Source of the DNA: Mediterranea sp. (in: CFB group bacteria)
GTDB lineage: Bacteria > Bacteroidota > Bacteroidia > Bacteroidales > Bacteroidaceae
NCBI GenBank assembly: GCA_031287715.1
Contig: JAITSN010000101.1
Coordinates: 1 to 45,294, forward strand
Direction: 5' to 3'
DNA length: 45,294 nucleotides
Under the pieces are notes generated by a model. It had not been told where the DNA came from. It did not search any database and saw nothing but the letters and a program-made list of their open reading frames with translations. The number at the start of each line of letters is the position of its first letter. Position 1 is the first letter of the stretch. A program made the position numbers and the translations under genes. Of this stretch, positions 35,272-44,564 are shown in pieces.

Positions 35272-36511
35272 AATAGAACAAATGATAGCAGAACTTTGCC
35301 CGGGTGGGATGGAGTTTAAGAAATTGGGAGAGTTAGGTGAGTTTGAAAATATTGGAGTTGATAAGAAAATTATAGCAGGCCAAAAATCTGTTATGCTTTT
35401 GAATTTTATGGATGTTATGCGGAACAAACACATTACAAAAGATATATTATCAATGGAAGTTACAGCTTCTGATAGTAAAATCGAAAAATGTGACATAAAG
35501 AAGCATGATATTTTTATTACCCCTACTTCTGAAACAAGAGATGAAATCGGTTTTACTGCTGTTGTTGATGAAGATATACCTAATGCTGTATATAGTTATC
35601 ATATAATGAGATATAGGCTTTATGAAAAGAATAATATAACGCCATATTTTATTAGTTATCTTTTTGAATCGGAAGATTTAAGAAATAAAATTTTTAAAGC
35701 AAGTAAAGGTTTGACAAGGTTTGGTTTATCAACAAAAGATTTTTCCAAACTTGAAATTCCCGCTCCACCTCTCCCCATCCAACAAGAAATTGTAAATATC
35801 CTCGATAAGTTTACAGAATTAGAAGCAGAATTAGAAGTGGAATTAGAAGCAAGGCGAAAGCAGTATGAATATTACCGCGGTAAGTTGCTGACATTCAACA
35901 AAATATGGGGGTGGGGTAGTAGGCAGCTGACTATGAGTGAGATATGCTTAAAAACTGAAAATGTAAAGTGGAAAGAAATGTCAGGTTTAAAATTTCAATA
36001 TATTGATTTATCTTCTGTTAATAGAGAAAATAATCAGATTATAGAAACTCAGATAATAAGTTCTGAAAATGCGCCAAGCAGAGCACGACAAATTGTGAAA
36101 ACTGATGACGTAATTTTTGGGACAACAAGACCTACATTAAAAAGGCTTTGCTCTATTACCTCTGAATATGACAACCAAATTTGCAGTACTGGGTTTTGTG
36201 TTTTAAGAGCAAACAAAGAAGTTGTTTTACCAAGATATTTGTTTTTTACATTAACTACAACTGATTTTTACAGTTATGTAGAAAATAATCAAGAAGGAGC
36301 AGGCTATCCGTCAATTGCAAATAATAAGGTGATGAAATATAAGATTCCCATCCCACCACTCGAAGAACAAAACCGCATCGTAGAGATTTTGGATAAATTT
36401 GAAGCATTAGTAAATGATATTTCGATAGGTTTGCCTGCCGAAATAAAAATGAGGAAGCAACAGTACGAGTATTACCGAAATAAGTTATTGACATTTAAGG
36501 AAGCAGCGTAA
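35264..36511 (+). CDS. hsdS: Type I restriction-modification system, specificity subunit HsdS
   Basis: HsdS recognises a split DNA target through two target-recognition domains. The 415 residues show the repeated conserved segments that separate them: [20 protein letters not shown] with [11 protein letters not shown] (centre) and [17 protein letters not shown] with [11 protein letters not shown] (end). The two domains (about 20-175 and 225-360) differ from each other, as expected for a bipartite target; the target itself cannot be read. I chose the ATG at 35264, which has a strong GGAGG eight bases upstream inside hsdM, unusual for this phylum. The frame is open further upstream to 35240. Confidence 0.95.
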   Translation: MNKIEQMIAELCPGGMEFKKLGELGEFENIGVDKKIIAGQKSVMLLNFMDVMRNKHITKDILSMEVTASDSKIEKCDIKKHDIFITPTSETRDEIGFTAVVDEDIPNAVYSYHIMRYRLYEKNNITPYFISYLFESEDLRNKIFKASKGLTRFGLSTKDFSKLEIPAPPLPIQQEIVNILDKFTELEAELEVELEARRKQYEYYRGKLLTFNKIWGWGSRQLTMSEICLKTENVKWKEMSGLKFQYIDLSSVNRENNQIIETQIISSENAPSRARQIVKTDDVIFGTTRPTLKRLCSITSEYDNQICSTGFCVLRANKEVVLPRYLFFTLTTTDFYSYVENNQEGAGYPSIANNKVMKYKIPIPPLEEQNRIVEILDKFEALVNDISIGLPAEIKMRKQQYEYYRNKLLTFKEAA

Positions 36512-36579
36512 TGGATAAGATGAAATTATTTGAAAATAAAAAAATACGTTCAGTGTGGGACGAAGAAATAGAAGAATAA
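36511..36579 (+). pseudogene. Truncated start of a Bro-N (phage antirepressor-like) gene
   Basis: A 22-codon frame starts on the last base of the hsdS stop and ends two bases before hsdR. The peptide [19 protein letters not shown] followed by IEE matches the opening of Bro-N domain proteins (KLFENKKIRSVWDEEKEEWYF style), which are often found inside type I restriction operons in Bacteroidetes. Here the frame stops exactly where the domain's Trp-Tyr-Phe strand should come. It is probably a deletion remnant; translation of the short peptide may still couple hsdS to hsdR. The family match is from memory. Confidence 0.6.
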
Positions 36580-36580
36580 A

Positions 36581-39500
36581 ATGAAACAATACGATTTAGT
36601 TGCAGAAAATCCCGAAAGCACCGTTGTAGCCGAATATCAAACAGAATACAGACGGGCAACGAATTACCAATCGGAAGCCGATTTGGAGCAAGCTTTTATT
36701 GCCCAACTTCAAACACAGGGCTACGAGTATCTGCCAATTAAATCAGAAGCCGACTTAATCCGAAACCTGCGTGCACAGTTAGAAAAGCTGAATAATTACG
36801 TTTTCACGGACAGCGAATGGAAACGCTTTTTCAATCAATATCTAGCCAATGCCAATGAGGGGATAGAAGAAAAAACACGCACTATACAGGAGAATTTTAT
36901 CAAAAATCTCACGCGCGACAACGGCGAAACAAAAAACATTTATCTGATTGACAAACAAAATATCCACAACAATTCTTTGCAGGTAATCAATCAATATGCT
37001 ACTGAGGAAGGCATACACTCCAATCGTTATGACGTAACGGTTTTGGTCAATGGTTTGCCGCTTGTTCATATCGAACTCAAACGGCGAGGTGTGGATATTA
37101 AAGAAGCATTCAATCAGATCAACCGGTATCAACGGGAAAGTTTTTGGGCAAGTAGCGGACTGTTCGAGTATGTGCAACTGTTTGTGATTTCCAATGGCGC
37201 ATATACCAAATATTACAGCAATACCACACGCAATCAACATATAAAAGAGAGCGAAAACAAACGGGGGGAGACAAAGAAAACGAGTAATAGCTATGAATTT
37301 ACTTCGTGGTGGGCAGATGCCAATAACAAGCCGATTACCGATTTAGCAGGGTTTGCAAAGACATTTTTTGCCAAACACAGTTTGCTGAACCTCTTGGCTA
37401 AATATTGCATTTTCACTTCCGATAAAATGCTTTTGGCGATGCGACCTTATCAAATTGTGGCTACTGAGCGAATCTTAGGACGTATCAATGTGTCGAACAA
37501 CTACAAAACTTATGGGAAAATTCAAGCGGGTGCTTACATCTGGCATACCACCGGTAGCGGCAAAACCCTAACGAGTTTTAAGACGGCGCAGTTGGCAAGC
37601 AAGTTGCCTTACATTGATAAAGTGTTGTTTGTAGTCGACAGAAAAGACCTCGACTATCAAACTATGAAAGAATATGATAAGTTCGAGAAAGGGGCAGCAA
37701 ACAGCAATACCAATACGGCAAAACTGAAAAAACAACTCGAAGACCCCAGTGCCCGCATCATTATTACTACTATTCAGAAATTGGCGGTATTGCTCAAAAA
37801 ACATGCCAACCATCCTGCATATACGCAACACGTCGTGTTGATTTTCGATGAATGCCATCGCTCGCAGTTTGGCGATATGCACACAGCCATTATTAAAAAA
37901 TTCAAGAAATATCATATTTTCGGTTTTACCGGCACACCAATATTTGCTGCAAATTCGGGCAGTGGAGGTAATCCGCAACTAAAAACCACCGAACAGGCTT
38001 TCGGTGAGAAACTACACACCTACACCATTGTCGATGCCATAACCGATAAGAATGTATTGCCGTTTCGTATTGATTATGTCGGCACCATGCGTGAGCAAGA
38101 AAATATTACAAACGAAAAAGTTTGGGATATTGATAGAGAAAGGGCATTGGCATCACCTGCAAGAATTAGCAATATTGTAAGCTACATTCGTCAGCATTTC
38201 GACCAAAAGACCAAACGAAACTCGTTTTATCAACTCAAAGAAAGACGGTTGGCGGGATTCAATTCCATCTTTGCAACAACCTCTATTGATGTTTGCAAGC
38301 TTTATTATAACGAGTTTCAAAATCAGCAAGAGGATTTACCGGAAGCACAACGATTGAAAGTTGCTACAATCTTCTCTTATGGTGCAAACGATGAACTGAC
38401 AGAAGTTGATGGAGTACCGGATGAGAACTCTGAAGATACAAGCAACTTGTCCGTAAGCCACAGAGATTTTCTCGAAAGCGCGATACAAGATTACAATGCG
38501 ATGTTTAAAACTAACTATGATACTTCTTCAGACAGATTTCAGAACTACTATAAAGATGTATCGCAACGAGTGAAAAATCGTGAGATAGATTTGCTGATAG
38601 TGGTAAACATGTTTCTTACAGGGTTCGATGCTACAACTTTGAATACGCTTTGGGTAGATAAAAATTTGCGGCTTCACGGACTATTGCAAGCATACAGCCG
38701 AACAAACCGTATTCTGAACAGCATAAAGACCTTTGGAAATATCGTTTGCTTCCGTAATCTCGAAAAAGCGACCAACGAAAGTATTGCCCTCTTTGGCGAT
38801 AAAGAAGCAGGCGGCGTTGTTTTGCTCAAATCATATTCCGACTATTACAATGGTTACGAAACTGAAAACGGGAAGAAAGTTAGAGGTTATGAAGAACTGA
38901 TTGCCGAGCTTGTGCAAAAATATCCGATAGGTGAGCAAATCATAGGTGAACAGGCGCAAAAAGAGTTTATTAATCTTTATGGCGGTATTCTGAAAGTAAA
39001 AAATATCCTTTCCTCTTTTGATGATTTTGCGGGCAACGAAATACTAACCGGACGTGATGTGCAGGATTATCATAGTATGTATATCGACCTTTATAATGAA
39101 TGGCGAAAGGTTAAACCCGGTGACAGTGAAAACGTGAATGATGATATTGTGTTTGAGATGGAGTTGATAAAGCAGGTAGAAATCAATATTGACTACATTT
39201 TGGAACTTATTCGCAAATACCATGAAGGTCATTTGCAGGATAAAGAAATTGTCGTGACAATCGGTAAGGCAATAGATTCGAGCGTGGAGCTCCGTAACAA
39301 AAAAGACCTTATCGAGCAATTTATTGCTTCGCTTACTCCCGAAACAAATATTGACGATGATTGGCAAAATTTTGTTTCCGAGAAACAAAAGGAAGAATTA
39401 AGTCGTATTATCGCAGATGAAGATCTGAATAAGGAAGAAACAGAAAAGTTTGTGAAGAATGCCTTTCGCAATGGATTTATTCCCGAAACCGGCACTGCCA

Positions 39501-39634
39501 TTACAAAATTGTTGCCGCCGCTCAATCCATTTGCACCCGACAATCAATATGCAACCAAGAAAATGACAGTGATAGAAAAACTGAAATTGTTCCTTGACAG
39601 GTTTTTGGGAATTATCAATAATGCGAATATTTAA
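36581..39634 (+). CDS. hsdR: Type I restriction-modification system, endonuclease subunit HsdR
   Basis: HsdR translocates DNA with ATP and cuts unmodified DNA at a distance. The 1017-residue protein has the N-terminal nuclease domain with VHIELKRRG (the ExK of the PD-(D/E)xK site, about residue 167) and the QxxxY-like QINRYQR. Helicase motifs follow: Walker A TTGSGKT near residue 325, DECHRSQFGD (motif II), FTGTPIF (motif III), and FLTGFDATTLNTLWVDKNL with QAYSRTNRI (motifs V and VI). All catalytic residues appear intact, so the system is probably active. The gene has the low G+C of the island and no clear terminator before the second dnaK-tail repeat. Confidence 0.96.
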   Translation: MKQYDLVAENPESTVVAEYQTEYRRATNYQSEADLEQAFIAQLQTQGYEYLPIKSEADLIRNLRAQLEKLNNYVFTDSEWKRFFNQYLANANEGIEEKTRTIQENFIKNLTRDNGETKNIYLIDKQNIHNNSLQVINQYATEEGIHSNRYDVTVLVNGLPLVHIELKRRGVDIKEAFNQINRYQRESFWASSGLFEYVQLFVISNGAYTKYYSNTTRNQHIKESENKRGETKKTSNSYEFTSWWADANNKPITDLAGFAKTFFAKHSLLNLLAKYCIFTSDKMLLAMRPYQIVATERILGRINVSNNYKTYGKIQAGAYIWHTTGSGKTLTSFKTAQLASKLPYIDKVLFVVDRKDLDYQTMKEYDKFEKGAANSNTNTAKLKKQLEDPSARIIITTIQKLAVLLKKHANHPAYTQHVVLIFDECHRSQFGDMHTAIIKKFKKYHIFGFTGTPIFAANSGSGGNPQLKTTEQAFGEKLHTYTIVDAITDKNVLPFRIDYVGTMREQENITNEKVWDIDRERALASPARISNIVSYIRQHFDQKTKRNSFYQLKERRLAGFNSIFATTSIDVCKLYYNEFQNQQEDLPEAQRLKVATIFSYGANDELTEVDGVPDENSEDTSNLSVSHRDFLESAIQDYNAMFKTNYDTSSDRFQNYYKDVSQRVKNREIDLLIVVNMFLTGFDATTLNTLWVDKNLRLHGLLQAYSRTNRILNSIKTFGNIVCFRNLEKATNESIALFGDKEAGGVVLLKSYSDYYNGYETENGKKVRGYEELIAELVQKYPIGEQIIGEQAQKEFINLYGGILKVKNILSSFDDFAGNEILTGRDVQDYHSMYIDLYNEWRKVKPGDSENVNDDIVFEMELIKQVEINIDYILELIRKYHEGHLQDKEIVVTIGKAIDSSVELRNKKDLIEQFIASLTPETNIDDDWQNFVSEKQKEELSRIIADEDLNKEETEKFVKNAFRNGFIPETGTAITKLLPPLNPFAPDNQYATKKMTVIEKLKLFLDRFLGIINNANI

Positions 39635-39715
39635 AAGCCAGAAAAGTTACATCATGAGTTTGGATATATCAGAATCCAGCGATAATTTAACCGATATTAA
39701 TTGTTTTATTTGTAC

Positions 39716-39723
39716 TATATTTG
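39716..39723 (+). promoter_or_regulatory. Orphan -7 element before the second dnaK-tail repeat
   Basis: TATATTTG matches TAnnTTTG but no gene starts soon after it; only the repeat (39766) and a terminator (39814) follow. It may be a leftover of the element's end or drive a short RNA. The gap 39635-39996 otherwise holds the repeat, the terminator, and A+T-rich DNA with no gene I can support. Confidence 0.3.
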
Positions 39724-39765
39724 CGACATAAATATATAAATTGCTGATATTCATCAGTGATTTGT

Positions 39766-39809
39766 TTCGAGGAAGTAAATAAAAGGCTGTAAATAACAAC
39801 AGCGGACAA
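39766..39809 (+). repeat. Right copy of the dnaK-tail direct repeat (att-like)
   Basis: This 44-base copy matches the dnaK 3' end at 33355-33399 in the same orientation. It is not preceded by any other dnaK sequence, so it is a duplicated junction and not a dnaK pseudogene. A terminator follows just as after the left copy. Confidence 0.8.
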
Positions 39810-39813
39810 TAAT

Positions 39814-39848
39814 AAAACCGCAGTAAACAATTGTTTTGCTGCGGTTTT
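39814..39848. terminator. Strong terminator hairpin
   Basis: AAAACCGCAG (39814-39823) pairs perfectly with CTGCGGTTTT (39839-39848); the loop holds the palindrome AAACAATTGTTT. CTTTTT follows. It could be the original dnaK terminator, displaced by the island. Confidence 0.85.
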
Positions 39849-39996
39849 CTTTTTAAAAGAACTTGGATGATGTTTGTTTATTGTCGTTTTTCATCATACA
39901 TTTATACCATAATTGTGTTGGAGTTTAATTGACCCTTATGCTATCAACGAGGTTCAGAGAAAAAACTGATAAATAACGAATAAAAACATAAAGACC

Positions 39997-41805
39997 ATGG
40001 CAGAAAAGTACAATGCATCAAATGTTTCAATTGAACAGATTTTGAACTTTATTAAATCAGGTGAAATAGCAATACCTGAAATTCAGAGACCTTTCGTTTG
40101 GAAACCCAAACAAGTGCGTGATTTGATAGATTCACTATATACCGGTTATCCAACAGGTTATTTGATAATTTCGCAAAGTCCGAACATGAAATTGAAAGAT
40201 GGTTCATTATCGGAAGGAAAGAAAATCATGATTGATGGACAACAACGAGTCACAGCATTCATGACAGCAATAATGGGGATGGAAGTGATAAACTCAAATT
40301 TTGAGAAAAAGAGAATCAAAATATCGTTCAATCCATTAGCAACGGGTGAAGATGAAACTTTTAAAGTGCAAGACAATGCTATATTGAAAGATAAGAAATG
40401 GATTACTGATATTGCAGATATTTTCAAATCTGATTTCAAACAAGGAAGTTTTGTTTCCAATTACTGTGAATTAAACCCGGAAATTAACCATGATAAACTA
40501 CATGATATTTTAGGAAACTTAATTGGAATCAAAAATCGTCAAATAGGTGTAATTACATTGGATAAAGAATTGACTATTGATGAAGTTACTGAAATTTTTA
40601 TACGGATAAACAGTCAAGGAGCAAAACTGAATCAATCTGATTTTGCCATGTCAAAGATAGCAGCAAATGTGAAATATGGAGGAAATACTCTTCGAAAAGC
40701 CATTGATTATTTTTCCCACTTAGCTGTTCAACCCAATTGGTATCCGGAAATGTCAAAGGATAAAGATTTTATGAATTCTCCATTTGCTACAAAAATCAAA
40801 TGGTTAAAAGATGATAGAGAAGATATTTTCGACCCCGGATATGGAGATATATTGCGAGTTGCTTTTATGTACAAGTTCGGTCGCGGGAAAATGAAGGATT
40901 TAGTGAGCCTGCTTGGCGGTCGGGATTTTGAAACACGGGATTATAAAGAAGAAATCGCTGAAGTTTCATTTGCAAAACTGACTGATGGAGTAATGAATTT
41001 TATGAATGAGTTTTCATTCACAAACTTTGTACTTGCAATTAAGTCGATAGGATTCATCTCTAAAAAACAGATTAATTCTCAAATGACTTTGGATTTTGCA
41101 TACACACTTTATCTCATTCTCAATACTAACAATCAAATAAACAAGGCACAAATAAAACACTTTGTATCTAAATGGTATGTCTTTTCTACACTAACAAGTA
41201 GGTATATAACTTCGCCGGAAACTTTAATGGATTTGGATATTCGGAGAATTGCCGAGAAGGGATTTGTTGAATACTTCAAAGAAATGGAAGAAGCCAATTT
41301 ATCGGATACCTTTTGGGAAGTTAGATTAGTTCAAGATATGGAAACGTCTGCTATCAATAGTCCGTTTTTCAATGTGTTTTTAGCGGCACAAGTACATGGT
41401 AGTGATAATTCACTTATAATGAATGGCACCAAAGTCCGGGATTTAATAACAATTATGGGAGACGTTCATCATATTTTCCCGAAAAGCTATTTGCAAAAAA
41501 ATAGGATTACAGATAAATCTAAATACAATCAAATTGCAAATTACACCTACCTTGACACACAAACAAATATTTCGATTGGAGAGAAAGCTCCAAACGATTA
41601 TTTTCAAATTGTATTCGACCAGTGTTCCTCAAAAGAAATGAAGTTTGGTAATATCACAGACATAAAATTATTGAAAGAGAATTTGAATACAAATTGTATC
41701 CCTGACAATATCGTATCAATGGACATTTCGCACTATGAGGACTTTCTATTAGAACGGAGAAAATTGATGGCAAAGAAGATAAGAGATTACTATTATTCAC
41801 TGTGA
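39997..41805 (+). CDS. DUF262 / HNH (DUF1524) protein, GmrSD-like type IV restriction
   Basis: This is a 602-residue protein. The N-terminal DUF262 (ParB-like nucleotide-binding) domain has IPEIQRPFVWKPKQVRDLI, the DGQQR motif in MIDGQQRVTAF, and INSQGAKLNQSDF. The C-terminal part carries the His-Me/HNH-type DUF1524 nuclease motif GDVHHIFPKSYL (near residue 488). This single-chain order is that of GmrSD, which cuts DNA with glucosylated hydroxymethylcytosine, and of related phage-defence proteins. Modified-DNA specificity is inferred only. It directly follows the hsd island and shares its A+T-rich base use. Confidence 0.88.
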   Translation: MAEKYNASNVSIEQILNFIKSGEIAIPEIQRPFVWKPKQVRDLIDSLYTGYPTGYLIISQSPNMKLKDGSLSEGKKIMIDGQQRVTAFMTAIMGMEVINSNFEKKRIKISFNPLATGEDETFKVQDNAILKDKKWITDIADIFKSDFKQGSFVSNYCELNPEINHDKLHDILGNLIGIKNRQIGVITLDKELTIDEVTEIFIRINSQGAKLNQSDFAMSKIAANVKYGGNTLRKAIDYFSHLAVQPNWYPEMSKDKDFMNSPFATKIKWLKDDREDIFDPGYGDILRVAFMYKFGRGKMKDLVSLLGGRDFETRDYKEEIAEVSFAKLTDGVMNFMNEFSFTNFVLAIKSIGFISKKQINSQMTLDFAYTLYLILNTNNQINKAQIKHFVSKWYVFSTLTSRYITSPETLMDLDIRRIAEKGFVEYFKEMEEANLSDTFWEVRLVQDMETSAINSPFFNVFLAAQVHGSDNSLIMNGTKVRDLITIMGDVHHIFPKSYLQKNRITDKSKYNQIANYTYLDTQTNISIGEKAPNDYFQIVFDQCSSKEMKFGNITDIKLLKENLNTNCIPDNIVSMDISHYEDFLLERRKLMAKKIRDYYYSL

Positions 41806-41960
41806 TAATGAAAGCAAAGCGCTTAACATGTGTGACGGAATAAGTTCATCTACAATTATTTTTCCATCAAATAGAGATAGTGGGTTTTTATTGCTGTGCA
41901 GATAGGTTGCATAGTTATATTTATTTTATCTTTATATCAGAACTTTTTAAAAATACAGTT

Positions 41961-42287
41961 ATGGTAAATCAACATTATGCAACATTTCACATTGCCGGAT
42001 TCACATATTGGGATGGCTTGGAAGTTTTTGACGAATTGAAAGTCGGTTTGGAGTTAGCTTTAGAAGCTGAGCCAACCAACGGACATGACCCGAATGCCGT
42101 GAAAATCCTATTCAAGGGAACGATGTTAGGCTACATTCCAAGAGAAGAGAACGAAGAAATCTCAAAATTTCTTCAGTTGGGGTATTCAGAGCTATTTTCT
42201 GCAAAAATCAGTCGGATTAATCCCGACGCTCATACCGAAAAGCAAATCTGCGTAACGGTAAAAATCAACAGAAAAACAGAAGCTTAG
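41961..42287 (+). CDS. HIRAN-domain protein
   Basis: This is a 108-residue protein that is nearly all one HIRAN domain: FHIAGFTYWDGLEVFDELKV, then EPTNGHDPNAVKILFKGTML and GYIPREENEEIS. HIRAN domains bind single-stranded DNA ends or damaged DNA, in bacteria often next to nucleases or helicases. I chose the ATG at 41961 (MVNQHYATFHIAGF); the open frame upstream is not HIRAN-like. Its position between a restriction-type protein and a DUF3781 gene suggests a DNA-sensing accessory role, which is inference. Confidence 0.85.
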   Translation: MVNQHYATFHIAGFTYWDGLEVFDELKVGLELALEAEPTNGHDPNAVKILFKGTMLGYIPREENEEISKFLQLGYSELFSAKISRINPDAHTEKQICVTVKINRKTEA

Positions 42288-42394
42288 TCATTTAAAAAGT
42301 TTATCATGGGTTATTACGAATCGAATTGGTTTGGGTTATTTTTCAAATTGTGCAGATGCACTTAGAATTGATTATTCATGTTATTAGGAAGAAA

Positions 42395-42712
42395 ATGAAT
42401 GACTTATTATCCAATATTGATAAAATCCACACAACAGAATTAGGCGTAGTACGGATAAAGAAAAATCTTTCAATAGAAACCGACGATGTTGTAAGTTGGT
42501 GTAAGTGCCAAATTCAACAGGCAAACAGTATAGTAAGAAATGGGAAGAATTGGTATGCTTATGTTGGAAATGTAATAATAACTATAAATGCTAACAGCTA
42601 TACAATAATAACTGCCCACAAAAACACAGAAGGTAAACAGGTTTACGCAAAAGTGGTTGATGAAAAGAAAGAGAAAGCGGCACACACTATAAAACTAAAT
42701 ATCAACAAATAA
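42395..42712 (+). CDS. DUF3781-family protein
   Basis: This is a 105-residue protein with the family opening LLSNIDKIHTTELGVVRIKK and later DDVVSWCKCQI, GKNWYAYVGNVIITINANSY and TIITAHK. DUF3781 has no known function; the final strand-rich half (NWYAYVGNVIITI) suggests a small alpha/beta domain. I chose the ATG at 42395, preceded by AGGAAG, over an open frame from 42326. The 107 bases before it hold only a 19-codon frame I do not support. Members are scattered among Firmicutes and Bacteroidetes, often in accessory regions. Confidence 0.75.
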   Translation: MNDLLSNIDKIHTTELGVVRIKKNLSIETDDVVSWCKCQIQQANSIVRNGKNWYAYVGNVIITINANSYTIITAHKNTEGKQVYAKVVDEKKEKAAHTIKLNINK

Positions 42713-42752
42713 AAATAAAAAAACGCCCAAGATTGATGCAAGTTGGCGAGAT

Positions 42753-42789
42753 TGGACAATGTCCAGCCCGTACAAAATCAGTAATTTTG
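42753..42789 (+). promoter_or_regulatory. Candidate promoter and operator of the AraC/GyrI operon
   Basis: TAATTTTG at 42782-42789 matches TAnnTTTG, 18 bases before the start at 42808. The palindrome TGGACA-A-TGTCCA at 42753-42765 covers the -33 region and could be an operator, perhaps for the regulator's own control. Confidence 0.45.
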
Positions 42790-42807
42790 GGATCGAAATA
42801 GTAAATT

Positions 42808-43656
42808 ATGCGAAGCGATACGGAAAACATATATCGGCAAAAGGTCAATCAGATCATTGATTATATCAGTGCAAATCTGCATAAGCCTTTGCAGTTGGAT
42901 ATAATCGCCAATCAAATCAATGTGTCCCAACGGCAGTTGCTTCGCATTATGCGCTCTTCTCTAAATAAACCGTTATACTCTTACGTAGCAAGGCAACGTG
43001 TGGAAAGAGCAGTGTTATACATGCAATCGAAAAAAATGAGCCTGACAAAACTTGCTTTTATGGTAGGTTATGAAAGTCCGCAATCCTTTTCAAAAGCGTT
43101 TAAAAAGCATTTTGAAATATCACCAAAAGCCTATTTGGACAAGCTGCAGGCGCATTTGGAAAATTATGTGAAAAGCAGCGGCAACAGGCAAAGTCATCTT
43201 CAATCGGAAGTATCTGAAGAAGACGATATGGAGCTGGTTTATATTCGGATTTTTGGCAAATATGGGGAAAGCGAACCTTACGAAACGGCCTGGAATAGAC
43301 TTGTCCGTTTTTTATCGAACAATCAGGCATTGTCCCCTGCAACACGCTTTATCGGGTTAAGTTTTGACGATCCGAACGTGACAAAACACGAACAATGCCG
43401 TTTCTACGCCTGCGCTTCCGTGCAAAAGAAAATATCTTCTGCAGGAGAGTTCGGAACAATACGGTTGCGAAAAGGAAAGTACGCCGTTTACACGCTTAAA
43501 GGCAGCTATTCGGGGCTTCAAGAGTTGTATAACAATATCAGCGTCAATTTCGATTACAGTTTGCGACACGGCATGGCGTTTGAAGAATATTTGAACAGCC
43601 CGCACAATACGAAAGAAGAAGAGTTATTGACTAAAATTTTTATCCCCATACAATAG
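42808..43656 (+). CDS. AraC-family regulator with GyrI-like effector domain
   Basis: This is a 282-residue regulator with the reverse order to most AraC proteins. The two helix-turn-helix units come first (LDIIANQINVSQRQLLRIM and LAFMVGYESPQSFSKAFKKH, ending at about 110). A linker and a GyrI-like small-molecule domain follow (MELVYIRIFGKYGESEPYETAW, about 126-282, with KGKYAVYTLKGSYSGL). This is the Rob/SoxS-like HTH-GyrI layout that senses hydrophobic or cationic drugs. It heads an operon with the SPL-type radical SAM and GNAT genes; only two bases separate it from the next gene. Confidence 0.92.
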   Translation: MRSDTENIYRQKVNQIIDYISANLHKPLQLDIIANQINVSQRQLLRIMRSSLNKPLYSYVARQRVERAVLYMQSKKMSLTKLAFMVGYESPQSFSKAFKKHFEISPKAYLDKLQAHLENYVKSSGNRQSHLQSEVSEEDDMELVYIRIFGKYGESEPYETAWNRLVRFLSNNQALSPATRFIGLSFDDPNVTKHEQCRFYACASVQKKISSAGEFGTIRLRKGKYAVYTLKGSYSGLQELYNNISVNFDYSLRHGMAFEEYLNSPHNTKEEELLTKIFIPIQ

Positions 43657-43658
43657 CC

Positions 43659-44564
43659 ATGATTCAGTATATTGAAACAAAAAGTATATTATCTAAGCTT
43701 CGGGAAAAAGATACTTGGTTTGGAATCGCCTACAACATGAATCTTTATCGTGGCTGTCAGCACGGCTGTATTTATTGCGACACAAGAAGCGAGTGTTACG
43801 GAATAAACGATATTTCCACGATTTCGGTAAAGAAAAATGCGTTGGATTTACTGGCAAAAGAACTTCCTGCCAAACGGAAAAACAGGGCAACCATTGGCAC
43901 AGGTTCAATGAACGACCCTTACATGCCTGTTGAGAAAGAATTGCAATTAACACGAAAGGCGTTGCAGATAATCGCTTCCGAAAAATTTCCCGCACATATT
44001 ATTACAAAAAGTAATTTAGTAAAACGCGATGCAGACATTTTGCAGGATATTTCGAAAACGTATGCAGCCGTCAGTTTTACCATTACGGCAGCAGATGATT
44101 CCCTTTCGCAATAGATAGAACCTCATGCACCGCCAAGTTCCGAAAGATTTAAAGCCATGAAATTATTGGCGGAAAGAGGTATCTATACAGGTGTAACGCT
44201 TATGCCTATTCTCCCTTTCGTCAGTGACACCAAAGAAAACATTGCAGCCATTGTAGAGCAGGCAAAAGAATCGGGAGCATCGTACATTCTTCCCATGTTT
44301 GGCGTAACCTTACGAAAAGGTTCCCGCGAATACTTTTATCAAATATTGGATAAACGTTTCACAGGAATTAAAGAAAAATATCAGTCCCGCTTCGGGGAAC
44401 AGTACGAGTGTTTCAGCCCTAATTACAGGATCAGGATATTGACGGACATTTTCGAGGAATTGTGCGTTAAGTTTGGAATTGCCGGGCGTATGCGGTTTTA
44501 CCAGCCGAAAACATATCAACAGCAATCTATATTATTCACAAACGATAATTCATTAAAGATATGA
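43659..44564 (+). pseudogene. SPL-family radical SAM gene interrupted by one in-frame TAG
   Basis: The first part (151 codons) begins MIQYIETKSILSK and carries the radical SAM motif in LYRGCQHGCIYCD (Cys33, Cys37, Cys40), as in spore-photoproduct-lyase-like proteins (Rv2578c type). TAG is codon 152 (44112-44114). The same frame then continues IEPHAPPSSERFKAMKLLAE to the stop at 44562-44564, with the family C-terminus intact. No bases are missing, so a single substitution such as CAG or AAG to TAG explains it. Restart at the ATG at 44157 would give only the C-terminal half. Read-through by a suppressor tRNA or a sequencing error are alternatives. The stop overlaps the GNAT start by ATGA. Confidence 0.85.

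Noticed and set aside
35820..36490. Invertible or recombining hsdS arrangement (shufflon)
   Set aside because: The repeated YEYYR-KLLTF segments are the normal internal repeats of one HsdS; no second hsdS or inverted partial copy exists nearby.
33400..39765. Integrase or transposase inside the hsd island
   Set aside because: All coding space is taken by hsdM, hsdS, the short remnant and hsdR; no recombinase motif was found.
42306..42365. 19-codon frame between the HIRAN and DUF3781 genes
   Set aside because: It is too short and lacks any recognisable pattern or ribosome-binding site.
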